Shown: positions 45,155-53,671 of the stretch, one piece after another | Numbering within the stretch: position 1 is the stretch's first letter | How the letters are laid out: each line of letters begins with the position of its first letter | NCBI RefSeq assembly: GCF_003390925.1 | Contig: NZ_QUBS01000017.1 | Span: 1 to 64,000 of the forward strand | Length of the DNA: 64,000 bases | From: Trinickia diaoshuihuensis | GTDB taxonomy: Bacteria > Pseudomonadota > Gammaproteobacteria > Burkholderiales > Burkholderiaceae | Reading direction: 5' to 3' | The notes under the pieces: generated by a model | What the model was told of the DNA's origin: nothing | The model's database searches: none | The model's input: only the letters and a program-made list of their open reading frames with translations | Made by a program: the position numbers and the translations under genes

Positions 45155-46915
45155 TCAGATCTCGAGACTGCCCGGCTCCGGACATATCCACGAAGCCTTC
45201 AATCGCTCGCGGATCTCGGCTAACGTCGTCGTGACCAGCAACTCGCCGTCGCGAAACACCGGTTTCAGCTCGCCCAGCTCGAACTCCTCCAGCGTCTGCT
45301 GCTCGTAGAGCACGTAGTCGCCGCCTTCTTTTTCGACACGCAGTAGTCCGCGCGCCGATTTCTTCGTGCCGTCGTCGGTCGCGGGATCCTTATAGATGTC
45401 GACTTGCTCATCGCCGACCTCCGCGTAGATGGCCTTCATCGCCCAGCCGAACGTATCGCGCGAAAGCATGTTGTAGGTGTATGAGCCGATGCCGAACACG
45501 ACATTGCTCGACGCGAAGCCCTTGGCGGCCAACCGGCGCATGATCTCCCACGCGCGCGGCAACGAGATCGAATCACCGTAGATAAGGCCGACCTTGTCGT
45601 TCAGCATCTTGTAGCCCTTCTCCGTCTCGGTGCCGCCGTAGATATCCCACAGGCACTGCACGGAACCCTTGCGCTCGGCCTCGGTAATCGTCTGCTGCGT
45701 CGCCGCCACGACGTATTTTCCGTCGATCATTCGATAGGTGCCGTCGGCGTTGCGCATCAGTTCGCCGTCGTCGTAGCCGGCCAAGATCCGCACCGGATCG
45801 CCCGAATCGGGACGAAACACCACGCGGCTTTGGCCCAAGGCGTTCGGCTTGCGCGCCAAAATGTCGTCCTTCAACTCCTTGGCAATGACCGTGATGACGT
45901 TCCAGTAGTCGAACGAGTCGGAGACTAAGGACACCATCCCCGCCGGATAGTCTTGCGTCACGAACTCGCGGATCACTTCGCGCTCGGCCAACCGTCGCAG
46001 CCCTTTTTCCTCGTAGCCGGCGGCCTCCAACTCGTTCGCAATCCGTTGCGCCTCGCGTGCCGCGTCCTGCGCCGAGAGCCCTTTGAGCGCAGCCGGCATC
46101 GAGACGCCAACGCCCTTGCCCGTTGCCAGGCGCTTGAGCGTGAACAAGATGCGCAACGTCATCACGCTATGTTCGGAGGCCGGGATCGAGCCGCCCACCA
46201 GTTCCTTGTCCGCATCGGCGCCGTAGTAGTCCTCGGCATAGTCGATCGCGGGGATCGTGTCCGTGCCCGTGAATGACAGCAAGTGCCCGGTGCCGCACCG
46301 CATGGCGTCGTGCACGCCGCTCATGCCGCGCATCGAAAAATCATGTCCTTGCCAATCGACGAAGGCTTGCGGCGCGCCCGTCAATTGCGCAAAGTAGGTC
46401 AGCAGCTTGCGGAACTCGAACGCGATCGTCGCCACCGTGGACGGCTTCCACAGTTCGGTGCTGAACAGCGTTTCGAAATAGGTGGATACCCACGGGAAAT
46501 CCGGGTGCGTATTGACGAACACGACCGGCGGCACTTTGATGTTCACGCGCGCGCCTTCGGGCAACGCCCTCAGCTCGAGCGGCAAGTAGCCGAGGTCGTG
46601 CAGCGCCGCCAGTCGGTCGACGGGGACGGCGTCGGGACCCAGCGCGGTGTCCATGCGGCGCTTGTATTTGCGCAGCGCCTCGGCCTTCGGCACCTGAAAG
46701 AATTCCCGTTGGAACACGCCGAGGAAAAACTCTTTGATGAAACCTTGCAAGCCGAACCAAACGACCTTGTTGTCGAAGAACTGCGGCAGCACGGGCGCGT
46801 ACTTCGCGGAGCGGGGCGTGAAGTTCGCGACGAGCGTCTTAGTTTCGCGGGGGTATTGCCCCGGATGCCCCGTTTTATAGAAATCTGCCAGATTGAAGGG
46901 AATCAGTCCGTTCAT
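45155..46915 (-). CDS. nadV: Nicotinamide phosphoribosyltransferase
   Basis: This 586-residue enzyme converts nicotinamide and PRPP to NMN, the one-step bacterial and phage-like salvage route. It begins MNGLIPFNLADFYKTGH. Motifs include DFSMRGMSG (about 212-220), VSDSFDYWNVI and RPDSGDPVRIL. It is longer than nicotinate phosphoribosyltransferases, which argues for the NAMPT type. AGGAG precedes ATG 46915. It is downstream of prs, which makes its PRPP substrate. Confidence 0.93.
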   Translation of the reverse strand: MNGLIPFNLADFYKTGHPGQYPRETKTLVANFTPRSAKYAPVLPQFFDNKVVWFGLQGFIKEFFLGVFQREFFQVPKAEALRKYKRRMDTALGPDAVPVDRLAALHDLGYLPLELRALPEGARVNIKVPPVVFVNTHPDFPWVSTYFETLFSTELWKPSTVATIAFEFRKLLTYFAQLTGAPQAFVDWQGHDFSMRGMSGVHDAMRCGTGHLLSFTGTDTIPAIDYAEDYYGADADKELVGGSIPASEHSVMTLRILFTLKRLATGKGVGVSMPAALKGLSAQDAAREAQRIANELEAAGYEEKGLRRLAEREVIREFVTQDYPAGMVSLVSDSFDYWNVITVIAKELKDDILARKPNALGQSRVVFRPDSGDPVRILAGYDDGELMRNADGTYRMIDGKYVVAATQQTITEAERKGSVQCLWDIYGGTETEKGYKMLNDKVGLIYGDSISLPRAWEIMRRLAAKGFASSNVVFGIGSYTYNMLSRDTFGWAMKAIYAEVGDEQVDIYKDPATDDGTKKSARGLLRVEKEGGDYVLYEQQTLEEFELGELKPVFRDGELLVTTTLAEIRERLKASWICPEPGSLEI

Positions 46916-46949
46916 GCTCTTTCTCCTGGATATGCGATGTGCGGTGGGT

Positions 46950-47798
46950 TCAGACCTGGATGGCGCGCGTATCGCTCGTCCAGTTGTTGCGCGTGAAGAC
47001 CGCGGCATACTCGTTCAGCAATGCATCGAGGCCCTTGCTGAAAATGCCGTGTGTCACGTAGAGGTACAGCGGCCGACGTATGCCTGCGTCCGTTTGCTTG
47101 CGGCGCGCGGCATGCGCAAGTTCGGTGAAGGTGCGGCCGCCGTCGCAGATATCGTCGACCACGAGCAGCGGGCAATCCGGCAATACCCCTTGAATCTCCG
47201 TGCCGGTGATTGCGCCGGTGTGCGTATCGCGCACTTTGTCGGCGAATACGACGGGCAACTCGAGTTGCGCAGCCAGTTTGAGCACGCGCTTGCGTGCGCC
47301 GGCATCCGGCGCGACGAGCGCTACCTGCTCGCCGTGGGGGGTGATGCGCTGGAGCGCGCGACGCAAAGCGGGGATCGGATCGTCGATGATGGAACGCTCG
47401 AGCAAGGCAGGCGTGACGTCGCTGTGCGGATCTTGGACGAGCACTCGCCGGTATTGCTGAGCGTTGATCAGATCGCAAAATACCTTGACGCTCAACGACT
47501 CGCCGGGATTGGCAACCCGATCTTGGCGCGCATAGGGCACGTACGGCAGTTCCAAATCGATCGGCACACCCGGATAAGCCCGGCGCAATGCGTCGGTCGC
47601 CATGAGCAACGTCATCACCGCGTCCGCGGTCGGAAGGTGCGCCGTCACTTCGAATACGTCGGCGCTTATGCCGGTCTCCACAGTGACGTGCAACTCGCCG
47701 CCCGGAAACTTCAAGACCTTCATTTCCACGGGACGGCGAGCGAAGCCGGAAGTATCCGGGGAATGCGTCGTTTGAGCTACCGCGGTGATGCCGATCAT
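46950..47798 (-). CDS. prs: Ribose-phosphate pyrophosphokinase (second, NAD-salvage copy)
   Basis: This 282-residue enzyme makes PRPP from ribose 5-phosphate and ATP. YVPYARQDRVANPGESLS (about 102-119) and the PRPP loop VVDDICDGGRTFTELA (about 211-226) are present. It is shorter than the housekeeping enzyme. ATG 47798 follows a GGAGAGGG stretch. It is 34 bp upstream of nadV, forming a PRPP-plus-nicotinamide unit, and divergent from nrtR. Confidence 0.9.
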   Translation of the reverse strand: MIGITAVAQTTHSPDTSGFARRPVEMKVLKFPGGELHVTVETGISADVFEVTAHLPTADAVMTLLMATDALRRAYPGVPIDLELPYVPYARQDRVANPGESLSVKVFCDLINAQQYRRVLVQDPHSDVTPALLERSIIDDPIPALRRALQRITPHGEQVALVAPDAGARKRVLKLAAQLELPVVFADKVRDTHTGAITGTEIQGVLPDCPLLVVDDICDGGRTFTELAHAARRKQTDAGIRRPLYLYVTHGIFSKGLDALLNEYAAVFTRNNWTSDTRAIQV

Positions 47799-47809
47799 CG
47801 CCCTCTCCA

Positions 47810-47876
47810 CATAGTTGTAAATCTCGACTAACGTGGGCCGAAGTATAAAACGAGATAGTCGATATTTGCAACTATG
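47810..47876. promoter_or_regulatory. Paired NrtR operators flanking the prs-nadV promoter
   Basis: Two 21-bp copies lie in opposite orientation at 47810-47830 and 47856-47876. The core TAGT(T/C)G-N7-C(G/A)ACTA is itself a palindrome. Reading leftwards, a promoter TTGCAA (47871-47866), 18 bp, TATACT (47847-47842) places its -35 box in the second site and its start just ahead of the first. NrtR bound there would block prs-nadV. Confidence 0.65.
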
Positions 47877-47922
47877 TTTGTTAGAATATTTCCTTGGCGG
47901 TTTCGAGCAAGGGAGGAGGACG

Positions 47923-48621
47923 ATGACCAAGCGCTACCAGAAACCCGACGTCAGCGTCGACGTGGTATTGCTGACGCTCGCGGAGCAAGGCTTGATGGTC
48001 GCGCTCCATCGGCGTCCGAACGAGCCTTACGCCGGGGCGCTTGCGCTGCCCGGCGGCTACATTCATACCGACGAGGACGGTTCGCTGGAAGATGCCGCGC
48101 GCCGCACGTTGCGCGAAAAGACGGGACTGGCGCCGCGCTATCTCGAGCAATTACAAACGTTCGCGGGTCCGGGGCGCGATCCGCGCGGGTGGTCGGTCGC
48201 CGTCAGCTATGTCGCGCTGGTTCCACTGGCGGAGTTGGCGGCGGGACCAAGCGGCGTCTTCGAGTTCTACTCGGTGGACGCGATTCCCGAACTTGCTTTC
48301 GACCATAGCGATCAAGTTCGCGCCGCGGTGGAGCGCGTCAGAAACAAATCGAGCTATTCGACGCTGCCGTGCTGGCTGCTGCCGGAACGATTCACGTTGA
48401 CGCAATTGCAGCACACATACGAAGCGGTCTTCGGCGAGACCGTCACCCGCGCGACCTTCCGATCGCGGCTCGGGATCAAAGTGGGCGATGTGCAAGCCGG
48501 GCAGGCGGTGGACGAAGCCGGCGTGTTGATCGCCACCGACGACTATCAAGTCGGCAACCAACGACCGGCGCGTCTGTTCCGCGCCGACAAACTGGGGTTG
48601 TTCAAGCGCGCAAGCTGGTGA
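47923..48621 (+). CDS. nrtR: NrtR-type Nudix-related transcriptional regulator
   Basis: This 232-residue protein has an N-terminal Nudix-like domain (about 8-140) and a C-terminal winged helix (about 150-225, LTQLQHTYEAVFGETVTRAT). The Nudix box is degenerate (RTLREKTGL where REL.EETGL is expected), as in NrtR proteins that bind ADP-ribose and repress NAD genes without hydrolysis. GGGAGGAGG precedes the ATG. It faces prs-nadV across paired palindromes. Confidence 0.88.
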   Translation: MTKRYQKPDVSVDVVLLTLAEQGLMVALHRRPNEPYAGALALPGGYIHTDEDGSLEDAARRTLREKTGLAPRYLEQLQTFAGPGRDPRGWSVAVSYVALVPLAELAAGPSGVFEFYSVDAIPELAFDHSDQVRAAVERVRNKSSYSTLPCWLLPERFTLTQLQHTYEAVFGETVTRATFRSRLGIKVGDVQAGQAVDEAGVLIATDDYQVGNQRPARLFRADKLGLFKRASW

Positions 48622-48665
48622 CGGTAAGCAGGCGGCCGCTTACCGGTCACTCCCACGCACGCCTG

Positions 48666-48684
48666 GATGATATGTTATATCATC
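48666..48684. promoter_or_regulatory. Zur-type operator ahead of zur
   Basis: GATGATAT (48666-48673), three bases, and ATATCATC (48677-48684) make a perfect 8-3-8 palindrome, 30 bp upstream of the zur ATG. The position fits autoregulation of the zur-znu cluster by zinc. Confidence 0.6.
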
Positions 48685-48713
48685 TCGGTCATGCATTCTC
48701 ATGGAACGACCCG

Positions 48714-49184
48714 ATGTCCGCCGCCTCCTTGACTGCCCGGCTTGCGCGCGCCGATGCGTACGCGGCCGAGAACGGCCTGACGCTGACGCAATTGCGGCGC
48801 CAAGTCTATGCGCTCGTCGCGGCCGCCGGCAAGCCGATCGGCGCCTACGATCTACTCGCTGCGCTTGAACCCGAACGCGGCCGCGTGCCGCCGACGACCG
48901 TCTATCGCGCACTCGATTTTCTCGTCGAGCACGGGTTCGTTCATCGCATCGAATCGCGCAACGCATTCGTCGCATGCTGCGAGATCGGCAAACCGCACCA
49001 GAGTCAGTTCCTGATCTGCGAACGCTGCGGCGATACGCTCGAAATCCCCGGCGAGGAACTCGCCGAGCGGCTCTCGTCCACGCCGCCCGCCCACGGATTC
49101 GAAGTCCATAAGCAAGTCGTCGAGCTAAGCGGACTGTGCGGCGAATGCCGGCATAAGCGCGGTCAGCCGACCCATCGCCGATAA
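48714..49184 (+). CDS. zur: Fur family zinc-uptake regulator
   Basis: This 156-residue repressor has a winged helix (about 20-80, LTQLRRQVYALVAAAGKPIG and TVYRALDFLVEHGFVHRI) and a metal domain with two Cys pairs (CERCGD near 101-106 and CGECRH near 142-147). The structural zinc site and the adjacent znu genes identify Zur rather than Fur. ATG 48714 is used because the earlier ATG at 48672 falls inside the palindrome. The gap to znuA is 45 bp. Confidence 0.92.
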   Translation: MSAASLTARLARADAYAAENGLTLTQLRRQVYALVAAAGKPIGAYDLLAALEPERGRVPPTTVYRALDFLVEHGFVHRIESRNAFVACCEIGKPHQSQFLICERCGDTLEIPGEELAERLSSTPPAHGFEVHKQVVELSGLCGECRHKRGQPTHRR

Positions 49185-49229
49185 CGCGTCGTCGTATCCG
49201 CACGCCGCCCCGGATCATTAGGAGAACCC

Positions 49230-50159
49230 ATGAAATTTTTCGACCGCGCCGGTCGCTTAGCCCGGCACGCGCGGCAGTCGTTGCGCCGCATTGCATTCGC
49301 GCTGGCCACGCTCTGCGCGCTCGCGTTCAGCGGCGCCGCGCTTGCCCAAAGCAGCCCCATCCAAGCCGTGGCCGCGGAGAATTTCTATGGTGACGTCGTC
49401 AAGCAATTGGGCGGCGCGCATGTCAGCGTCACGAGCATCTTGAGCAACCCCGAACAAGATCCGCATTTGTTCGAGGCCAGCCCGAAGACCGCCCGCGATC
49501 TGCATCGCGCGGCACTCGTCGTCTATAACGGCGCCGATTACGATCCTTGGATGGACAAGCTGCTGGCCGCCTCGGGCAACGACAAACGTATCGTGATCGT
49601 CGCCGCCGATCTCGTCGGCAAGAAAGCCGGTGACAATCCGCATTTATGGTACGACCCGCGCACGATGCCCGTGGTCGCGCGCAAGATCGTCGAGGCGCTC
49701 GATCGCGTCGATGCCACGCACAAGGCGGACTACGACGCGAATCTCGCTCGATTCCTCGCATCGCTGCAACCGGTCCAAATCAAAATCGACACGCTGCGAG
49801 CCAAGTACCAGGGGACGCCGGTCACCGCGACCGAACCTGTCGCGGGGTACCTCAGCGAGGCGATCGGCCTGACCGTGCGCAATGCGCGCTTTCAACTGGC
49901 GGTCATGAACGACACGGAGCCCGCGGCTTCCGACATCGCCGCTTTCGAACAAGATTTGCGCGGCAAGCGCGTCAAAGCGCTGATCTACAACGCCCAAGCC
50001 GTGACCAAATTGACTCGGCGCATGCTCGAATTAGCGCAAGCGTCGCACGTGCCGAGCGTCAGCGTGACCGAGACGGAGCCTGCGGGATCGACGTATCAGC
50101 AATGGATGACGACGCAAATCGACGCGCTCGCGCAAGCGCTCGGGGAACCGCAACGATGA
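49230..50159 (+). CDS. znuA: Zinc ABC transporter substrate-binding protein
   Basis: This 309-residue periplasmic protein has a signal peptide (positive start, hydrophobic 21-38, ending ALAQS). Metal-site His residues are visible in QDPHLFEASP and DNPHLWYDP. The third His usually found in a HDAYGYF-like motif reads TEPVAGY, and the His-rich loop of many ZnuA proteins is absent. It still falls in the cluster with znuC and znuB, so zinc import is the best call. It ends with an ATGA overlap with znuC. Confidence 0.88.
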   Translation: MKFFDRAGRLARHARQSLRRIAFALATLCALAFSGAALAQSSPIQAVAAENFYGDVVKQLGGAHVSVTSILSNPEQDPHLFEASPKTARDLHRAALVVYNGADYDPWMDKLLAASGNDKRIVIVAADLVGKKAGDNPHLWYDPRTMPVVARKIVEALDRVDATHKADYDANLARFLASLQPVQIKIDTLRAKYQGTPVTATEPVAGYLSEAIGLTVRNARFQLAVMNDTEPAASDIAAFEQDLRGKRVKALIYNAQAVTKLTRRMLELAQASHVPSVSVTETEPAGSTYQQWMTTQIDALAQALGEPQR

Positions 50160-51112
50160 ACGAAGACAGCGAGCGCAATGCGCTTCCGACGGCGGCGTTC
50201 GCAAGCGCATCGTCACGGCCGGCGCTGGAACTCGAGCATGTCTCGCTCGAGTTGGCCGGACGCACGATCTTGAGCGACGTGAGTCTTGCCATCGGCCAAG
50301 GCGAGTTCGTCGGCGTCCTCGGCCCGAACGGCGCGGGTAAGACGACGCTGATGCGCGCCGTGCTCGGCCTCGTGCCCGTCGCGCACGGCGCGATCCGCAT
50401 CGGCGGCCAAGCTGTCGCGCGCGGCAATGCCGCCATCGGCTACATGCCGCAAACGCGTAGCGCGCTGGCGAGCCGGCGCGTGCTCGGCCGCGATTTCGTC
50501 GCAATGGCCGCGGACGGGCACCGGTGGGGCCTGCCGATCGCCGACAGCGCAACGCGCGCGGACGTCGAGCGCGTACTCGAACTGGTCGGCGCGGGCACGC
50601 TCGCCGCTCGGCCGTTGACGGAACTCTCGGGCGGCGAGCGTCAACGGCTATTGCTTGCTCAGTGCCTGCTTGGCAGACCGCGCCTACTGCTGCTCGACGA
50701 ACCGCTCATCAGTCTCGATCCGCATCATCAGCGCAGCGTCGTCGAACTCGTGCGGCGCGTGCAGCGCGAACTCGGCATCACGGTGCTGTTTTCGGCGCAT
50801 GAACTCAATCCGCTGCTCAATGCGATCGACCGCGTGCTGTACTTAGGTCGCGGCAGCGCCGCGCTCGGCACGGTCGACGAAGTCATCACGCGGCCCGTGC
50901 TGTCGCGGCTATACGGTTCGCCGATCGACGTTATGCGCGTGAACGGCCGCATTTTCGTGATGTCGGGCGACGTCGAAGTCGAAAAGCACGATCACGAACA
51001 CGAGCACGACGGCGGCGGCTCCAGCCATGGGCACGCCCACGACCATGGGCACGGTCATCGTCATGGCCCGCACGGGCACGGCACCTCACACGGACAGACG
51101 CACGATGTTTGA
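50156..51112 (+). CDS. znuC: Zinc ABC transporter ATP-binding protein with His-rich tail
   Basis: This 318-residue ATPase has Walker A GPNGAGKTT (about 56-64), signature LSGGERQR (about 155-162) and Walker B LLLLDEP. After residue ~275 comes a ~40-residue tail with about 17 His, plus Asp, Glu and Gly, in HGHAHDHGHGH-like runs, which could bind cytoplasmic zinc as the ion arrives. The tail is unusual for ZnuC and may replace the His-rich loop missing from ZnuA. The next gene overlaps its last eight bases. Confidence 0.93.
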   Translation: MNEDSERNALPTAAFASASSRPALELEHVSLELAGRTILSDVSLAIGQGEFVGVLGPNGAGKTTLMRAVLGLVPVAHGAIRIGGQAVARGNAAIGYMPQTRSALASRRVLGRDFVAMAADGHRWGLPIADSATRADVERVLELVGAGTLAARPLTELSGGERQRLLLAQCLLGRPRLLLLDEPLISLDPHHQRSVVELVRRVQRELGITVLFSAHELNPLLNAIDRVLYLGRGSAALGTVDEVITRPVLSRLYGSPIDVMRVNGRIFVMSGDVEVEKHDHEHEHDGGGSSHGHAHDHGHGHRHGPHGHGTSHGQTHDV

Positions 51113-51887
51113 ATACGACTTCATGGTGAACGCGTTCGCGGCGTCGGGGATCGTCGCCGTGCTCGCGGGGATAGTCGGTTACTTCCTGGTCATGCGCGAG
51201 CAAACCTTCGCCGGCCATGCGCTGTCGCACGTGGGATTCACGGGCGCGACCGGCGCCGTGCTGATCGGCATCTCGCCGCTCTGGGGCATGATCGGTTTCA
51301 CGCTCGCGGCCGGCCTTTCGATGGGCGCCCTCGGCGAACGGCTGGCCGGCCGCGACGTGGCGATCGGCGTCGTGCTTTCGCTGGCGCTCGGCTGCGGCTT
51401 GCTGTTTCTGCATTTCTTCACGGCCTATGCCACGCAAGTGACGGCGCTGCTGTTCGGCAACGTCCTCGGCGTGACGAAGGAAACGCTTGTCGTGCTCGCG
51501 GGCATCGGCACCGCCAGCCTGATTGCATTGGGCGCCATCATGCGGCCGCTGCTGTTCGCCACCCTGCAGCCTGAGCTCGCGGAAGCCAAAGGGGTCTCGC
51601 TGCGGCTCGTTTCCGTCCTGTTCCTCGCGATCGCCGCGCTCGCGGTGGCGGCCTGCACGCAAATCGTCGGCGTGCTGCTCGTTTTTACCCTGATGGTGGG
51701 GCCGGCCGCCGCCGCCCAAAACCTCTCGACGCGGCTCGCGAACGGGGTGACGCTGGCGGCGCTGTTCGCGCTGGGCGAGGCTTGGCTCGGCGTCACGCTG
51801 GCCTTCTACACCGATTGGCCGACGAGCTTTTGGATCACGGCGCTTTCCGCGCTCGTCTACGGCGCGAGTTTGCTGCGCCGCCGCTAA
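51105..51887 (+). CDS. znuB: Zinc ABC transporter permease
   Basis: This 260-residue inner-membrane permease of the ABC-3 family has seven or eight hydrophobic spans and the conserved GYFLVMREQTFAGHALSHVG (about 24-43) and KGVSLRLVSVLFLAIAALAV cytoplasmic/TM region. It begins MFEYDFMVNAF at ATG 51105, inside znuC. It is the last gene of the zur-znuACB run. Confidence 0.93.
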   Translation: MFEYDFMVNAFAASGIVAVLAGIVGYFLVMREQTFAGHALSHVGFTGATGAVLIGISPLWGMIGFTLAAGLSMGALGERLAGRDVAIGVVLSLALGCGLLFLHFFTAYATQVTALLFGNVLGVTKETLVVLAGIGTASLIALGAIMRPLLFATLQPELAEAKGVSLRLVSVLFLAIAALAVAACTQIVGVLLVFTLMVGPAAAAQNLSTRLANGVTLAALFALGEAWLGVTLAFYTDWPTSFWITALSALVYGASLLRRR

Positions 51888-52025
51888 AAGTCCGCCCCGG
51901 CAGCCTCGCATAGCCCGCGAGCGGCTATCGGGGCTTCTTGCTCCCCCGCTCCCGCCCGCCGGCAAGCTCTCCTGCCCCATTTCCGCCCGGTGGCGCGCAC
52001 GCCGGTTTTCCCGCTGCACCGCGCC

Positions 52026-52070
52026 TTGACTTTCGCTCGCCACAAACCGATCATTCGCTCATTCGGAGAA
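52026..52070 (+). promoter_or_regulatory. dalD promoter with SorC-type shared block
   Basis: TTGACT (52026-52031), 17 bp, and GATCAT (52049-52054). The -10 is embedded in CCGATCATTCG-C-TCA, six bases, then GAACAA (52067-52072). The same block and spacing occur at the transporter promoter on the opposite strand near 62250-62299. The remaining bases of 51888-52176 show no gene. Confidence 0.55.
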
Positions 52071-52176
52071 CAAAAGATCCATTTTCAATGCGACGGCGTT
52101 CGAGCCGCCGCATTCAACATTGCTGGGGCGCGAGCCGGCATGGCGGCCGCCTTCGCGCTCACAAAGGAGACAAACG

Positions 52177-53577
52177 ATGGGTAGCGGCTCGAACGTGATC
52201 TTGCATCTGGGCGTGGGCTCGTTTCATCGCGCGCATCAAGCGTGGTACCTGCACCGGCTATCCGCCGCCACCGTGCCTAACGAGGCGCATTGGTCGCTGA
52301 CGGTGGGCAACATTCGCGGCGACATGAATGCGACGCTCGAAGCGTTGGCCAAGCAGCAGGGCGTCTACACGCTCGAAACGGTGACGCCTCAAGGCGAGCG
52401 TGCCTACGAGACGATCCGGTCGATCACGCGCGTGTTGCCGTGGTCGGCGACGCTCGAGCCGATCGTCGAGGCCGGGTCCGATCCCGCCTGCAAGATCATT
52501 TCGTTCACCGTGACCGAGGGCGGCTATTACCTCGACGAACACGACCGGCTAGATACGGCGAATCCGGATCTGGCCGCCGATCTAGCCGGCGCGCGCTCGA
52601 CGATCTACGGCGCGCTCGCCGCGATCCTCGACGCGCGGCGTGCGAACGGGGCCGGCCCCGTCACGCTGCAAAGCTGCGACAACTTGCGTAGCAACGGCGA
52701 GCGCTTCGAGGCCGGCATGCGCGCGTTTCTCGCCGCGCGCGGTGAAACGGCGCTCGCCGAGTGGTTCGAGGCAAACACCACGTGCCCGAACTCGATGGTC
52801 GATCGCATCACGCCGCGCCCGACCGACGACGTGCGCGCGCGCGTGCTGGCGGCGACGGGCGTTCCCGACAACTGCCCCGTCATGGGTGAGGCGTTCATCC
52901 AGTGGGTCATCGAAGACCGCTTCAAGGCCGGTCGCCCAGCCTGGGAGCGCGTCGGAGCGGAAGTGGTCGAATCGGTCATCCCGTATGAGGAAGCGAAGAT
53001 TCGCATCTTGAACGCAAGCCATAGCTGCATCGCTTGGGCCGGCACGCTCGTGGGGCATACCTACATCCACGAAGGAACGCTCGATGCCGATGTGCGCCGC
53101 CTCGCCCACGAGTACGTCACGCAAGACGTCATCCCTTGCCTGACGCCGAGCCCGCTCGACTTGGCGCGTTACCGCGACGTCGTGCTCGACCGGTTCAGCA
53201 ACCCCTATATCCAAGATACGAACCACCGCGTGGCGGCGGACGGCTTCTCGAAGATTCCGGGCTTCATCGCACCGACGCTCGTCGAATGCTTCGCGCGCAA
53301 CGCGCAGCCGAACGCGACGGCGGTCTTGCCGGCGCTCTTCTTCCGCTTCCTCGAGCGGTGGCACAAGGGTACGTTGCCCTACACGTACCAGGACGGGTTG
53401 CTCGATGAGGCCGCCGTGCATTCATGGTTCGACTCGGGCAATGCGCTGGCTCCGTTCTGCGCATCGCGCGCGCTGTGGGGCGGCTTGGCGGGCGACGTCC
53501 GGCTCGAGCGGGTGATTCATGCGGCGCTCGAACGCGTCGACGCGTGGCTGGCTTCGCGCGAACGTTCCGCGCATTGA
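52177..53577 (+). CDS. dalD: D-arabinitol 4-dehydrogenase, mannitol dehydrogenase family
   Basis: This 466-residue NAD-dependent polyol dehydrogenase oxidises D-arabinitol to D-xylulose, or mannitol to fructose. NAD motif [15 protein letters not shown] (about 9-23) and the family [10 protein letters not shown] segment (near 272-281, catalytic Lys) are clear. AAGGAG precedes ATG 52177. The downstream gene is xylulokinase, which favours xylulose as product, so DalD is chosen over mannitol 2-dehydrogenase. Confidence 0.85.
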   Translation: MGSGSNVILHLGVGSFHRAHQAWYLHRLSAATVPNEAHWSLTVGNIRGDMNATLEALAKQQGVYTLETVTPQGERAYETIRSITRVLPWSATLEPIVEAGSDPACKIISFTVTEGGYYLDEHDRLDTANPDLAADLAGARSTIYGALAAILDARRANGAGPVTLQSCDNLRSNGERFEAGMRAFLAARGETALAEWFEANTTCPNSMVDRITPRPTDDVRARVLAATGVPDNCPVMGEAFIQWVIEDRFKAGRPAWERVGAEVVESVIPYEEAKIRILNASHSCIAWAGTLVGHTYIHEGTLDADVRRLAHEYVTQDVIPCLTPSPLDLARYRDVVLDRFSNPYIQDTNHRVAADGFSKIPGFIAPTLVECFARNAQPNATAVLPALFFRFLERWHKGTLPYTYQDGLLDEAAVHSWFDSGNALAPFCASRALWGGLAGDVRLERVIHAALERVDAWLASRERSAH

Positions 53578-53671
53578 CCCGCATTGGCGCACGCCGCGCC
53601 GCGCGGTTAAAGTAGCGCATTCGCGTTTTCCGACTCAGTCACGGATCGCATCGATCAAGGGGCCGTCCGCC

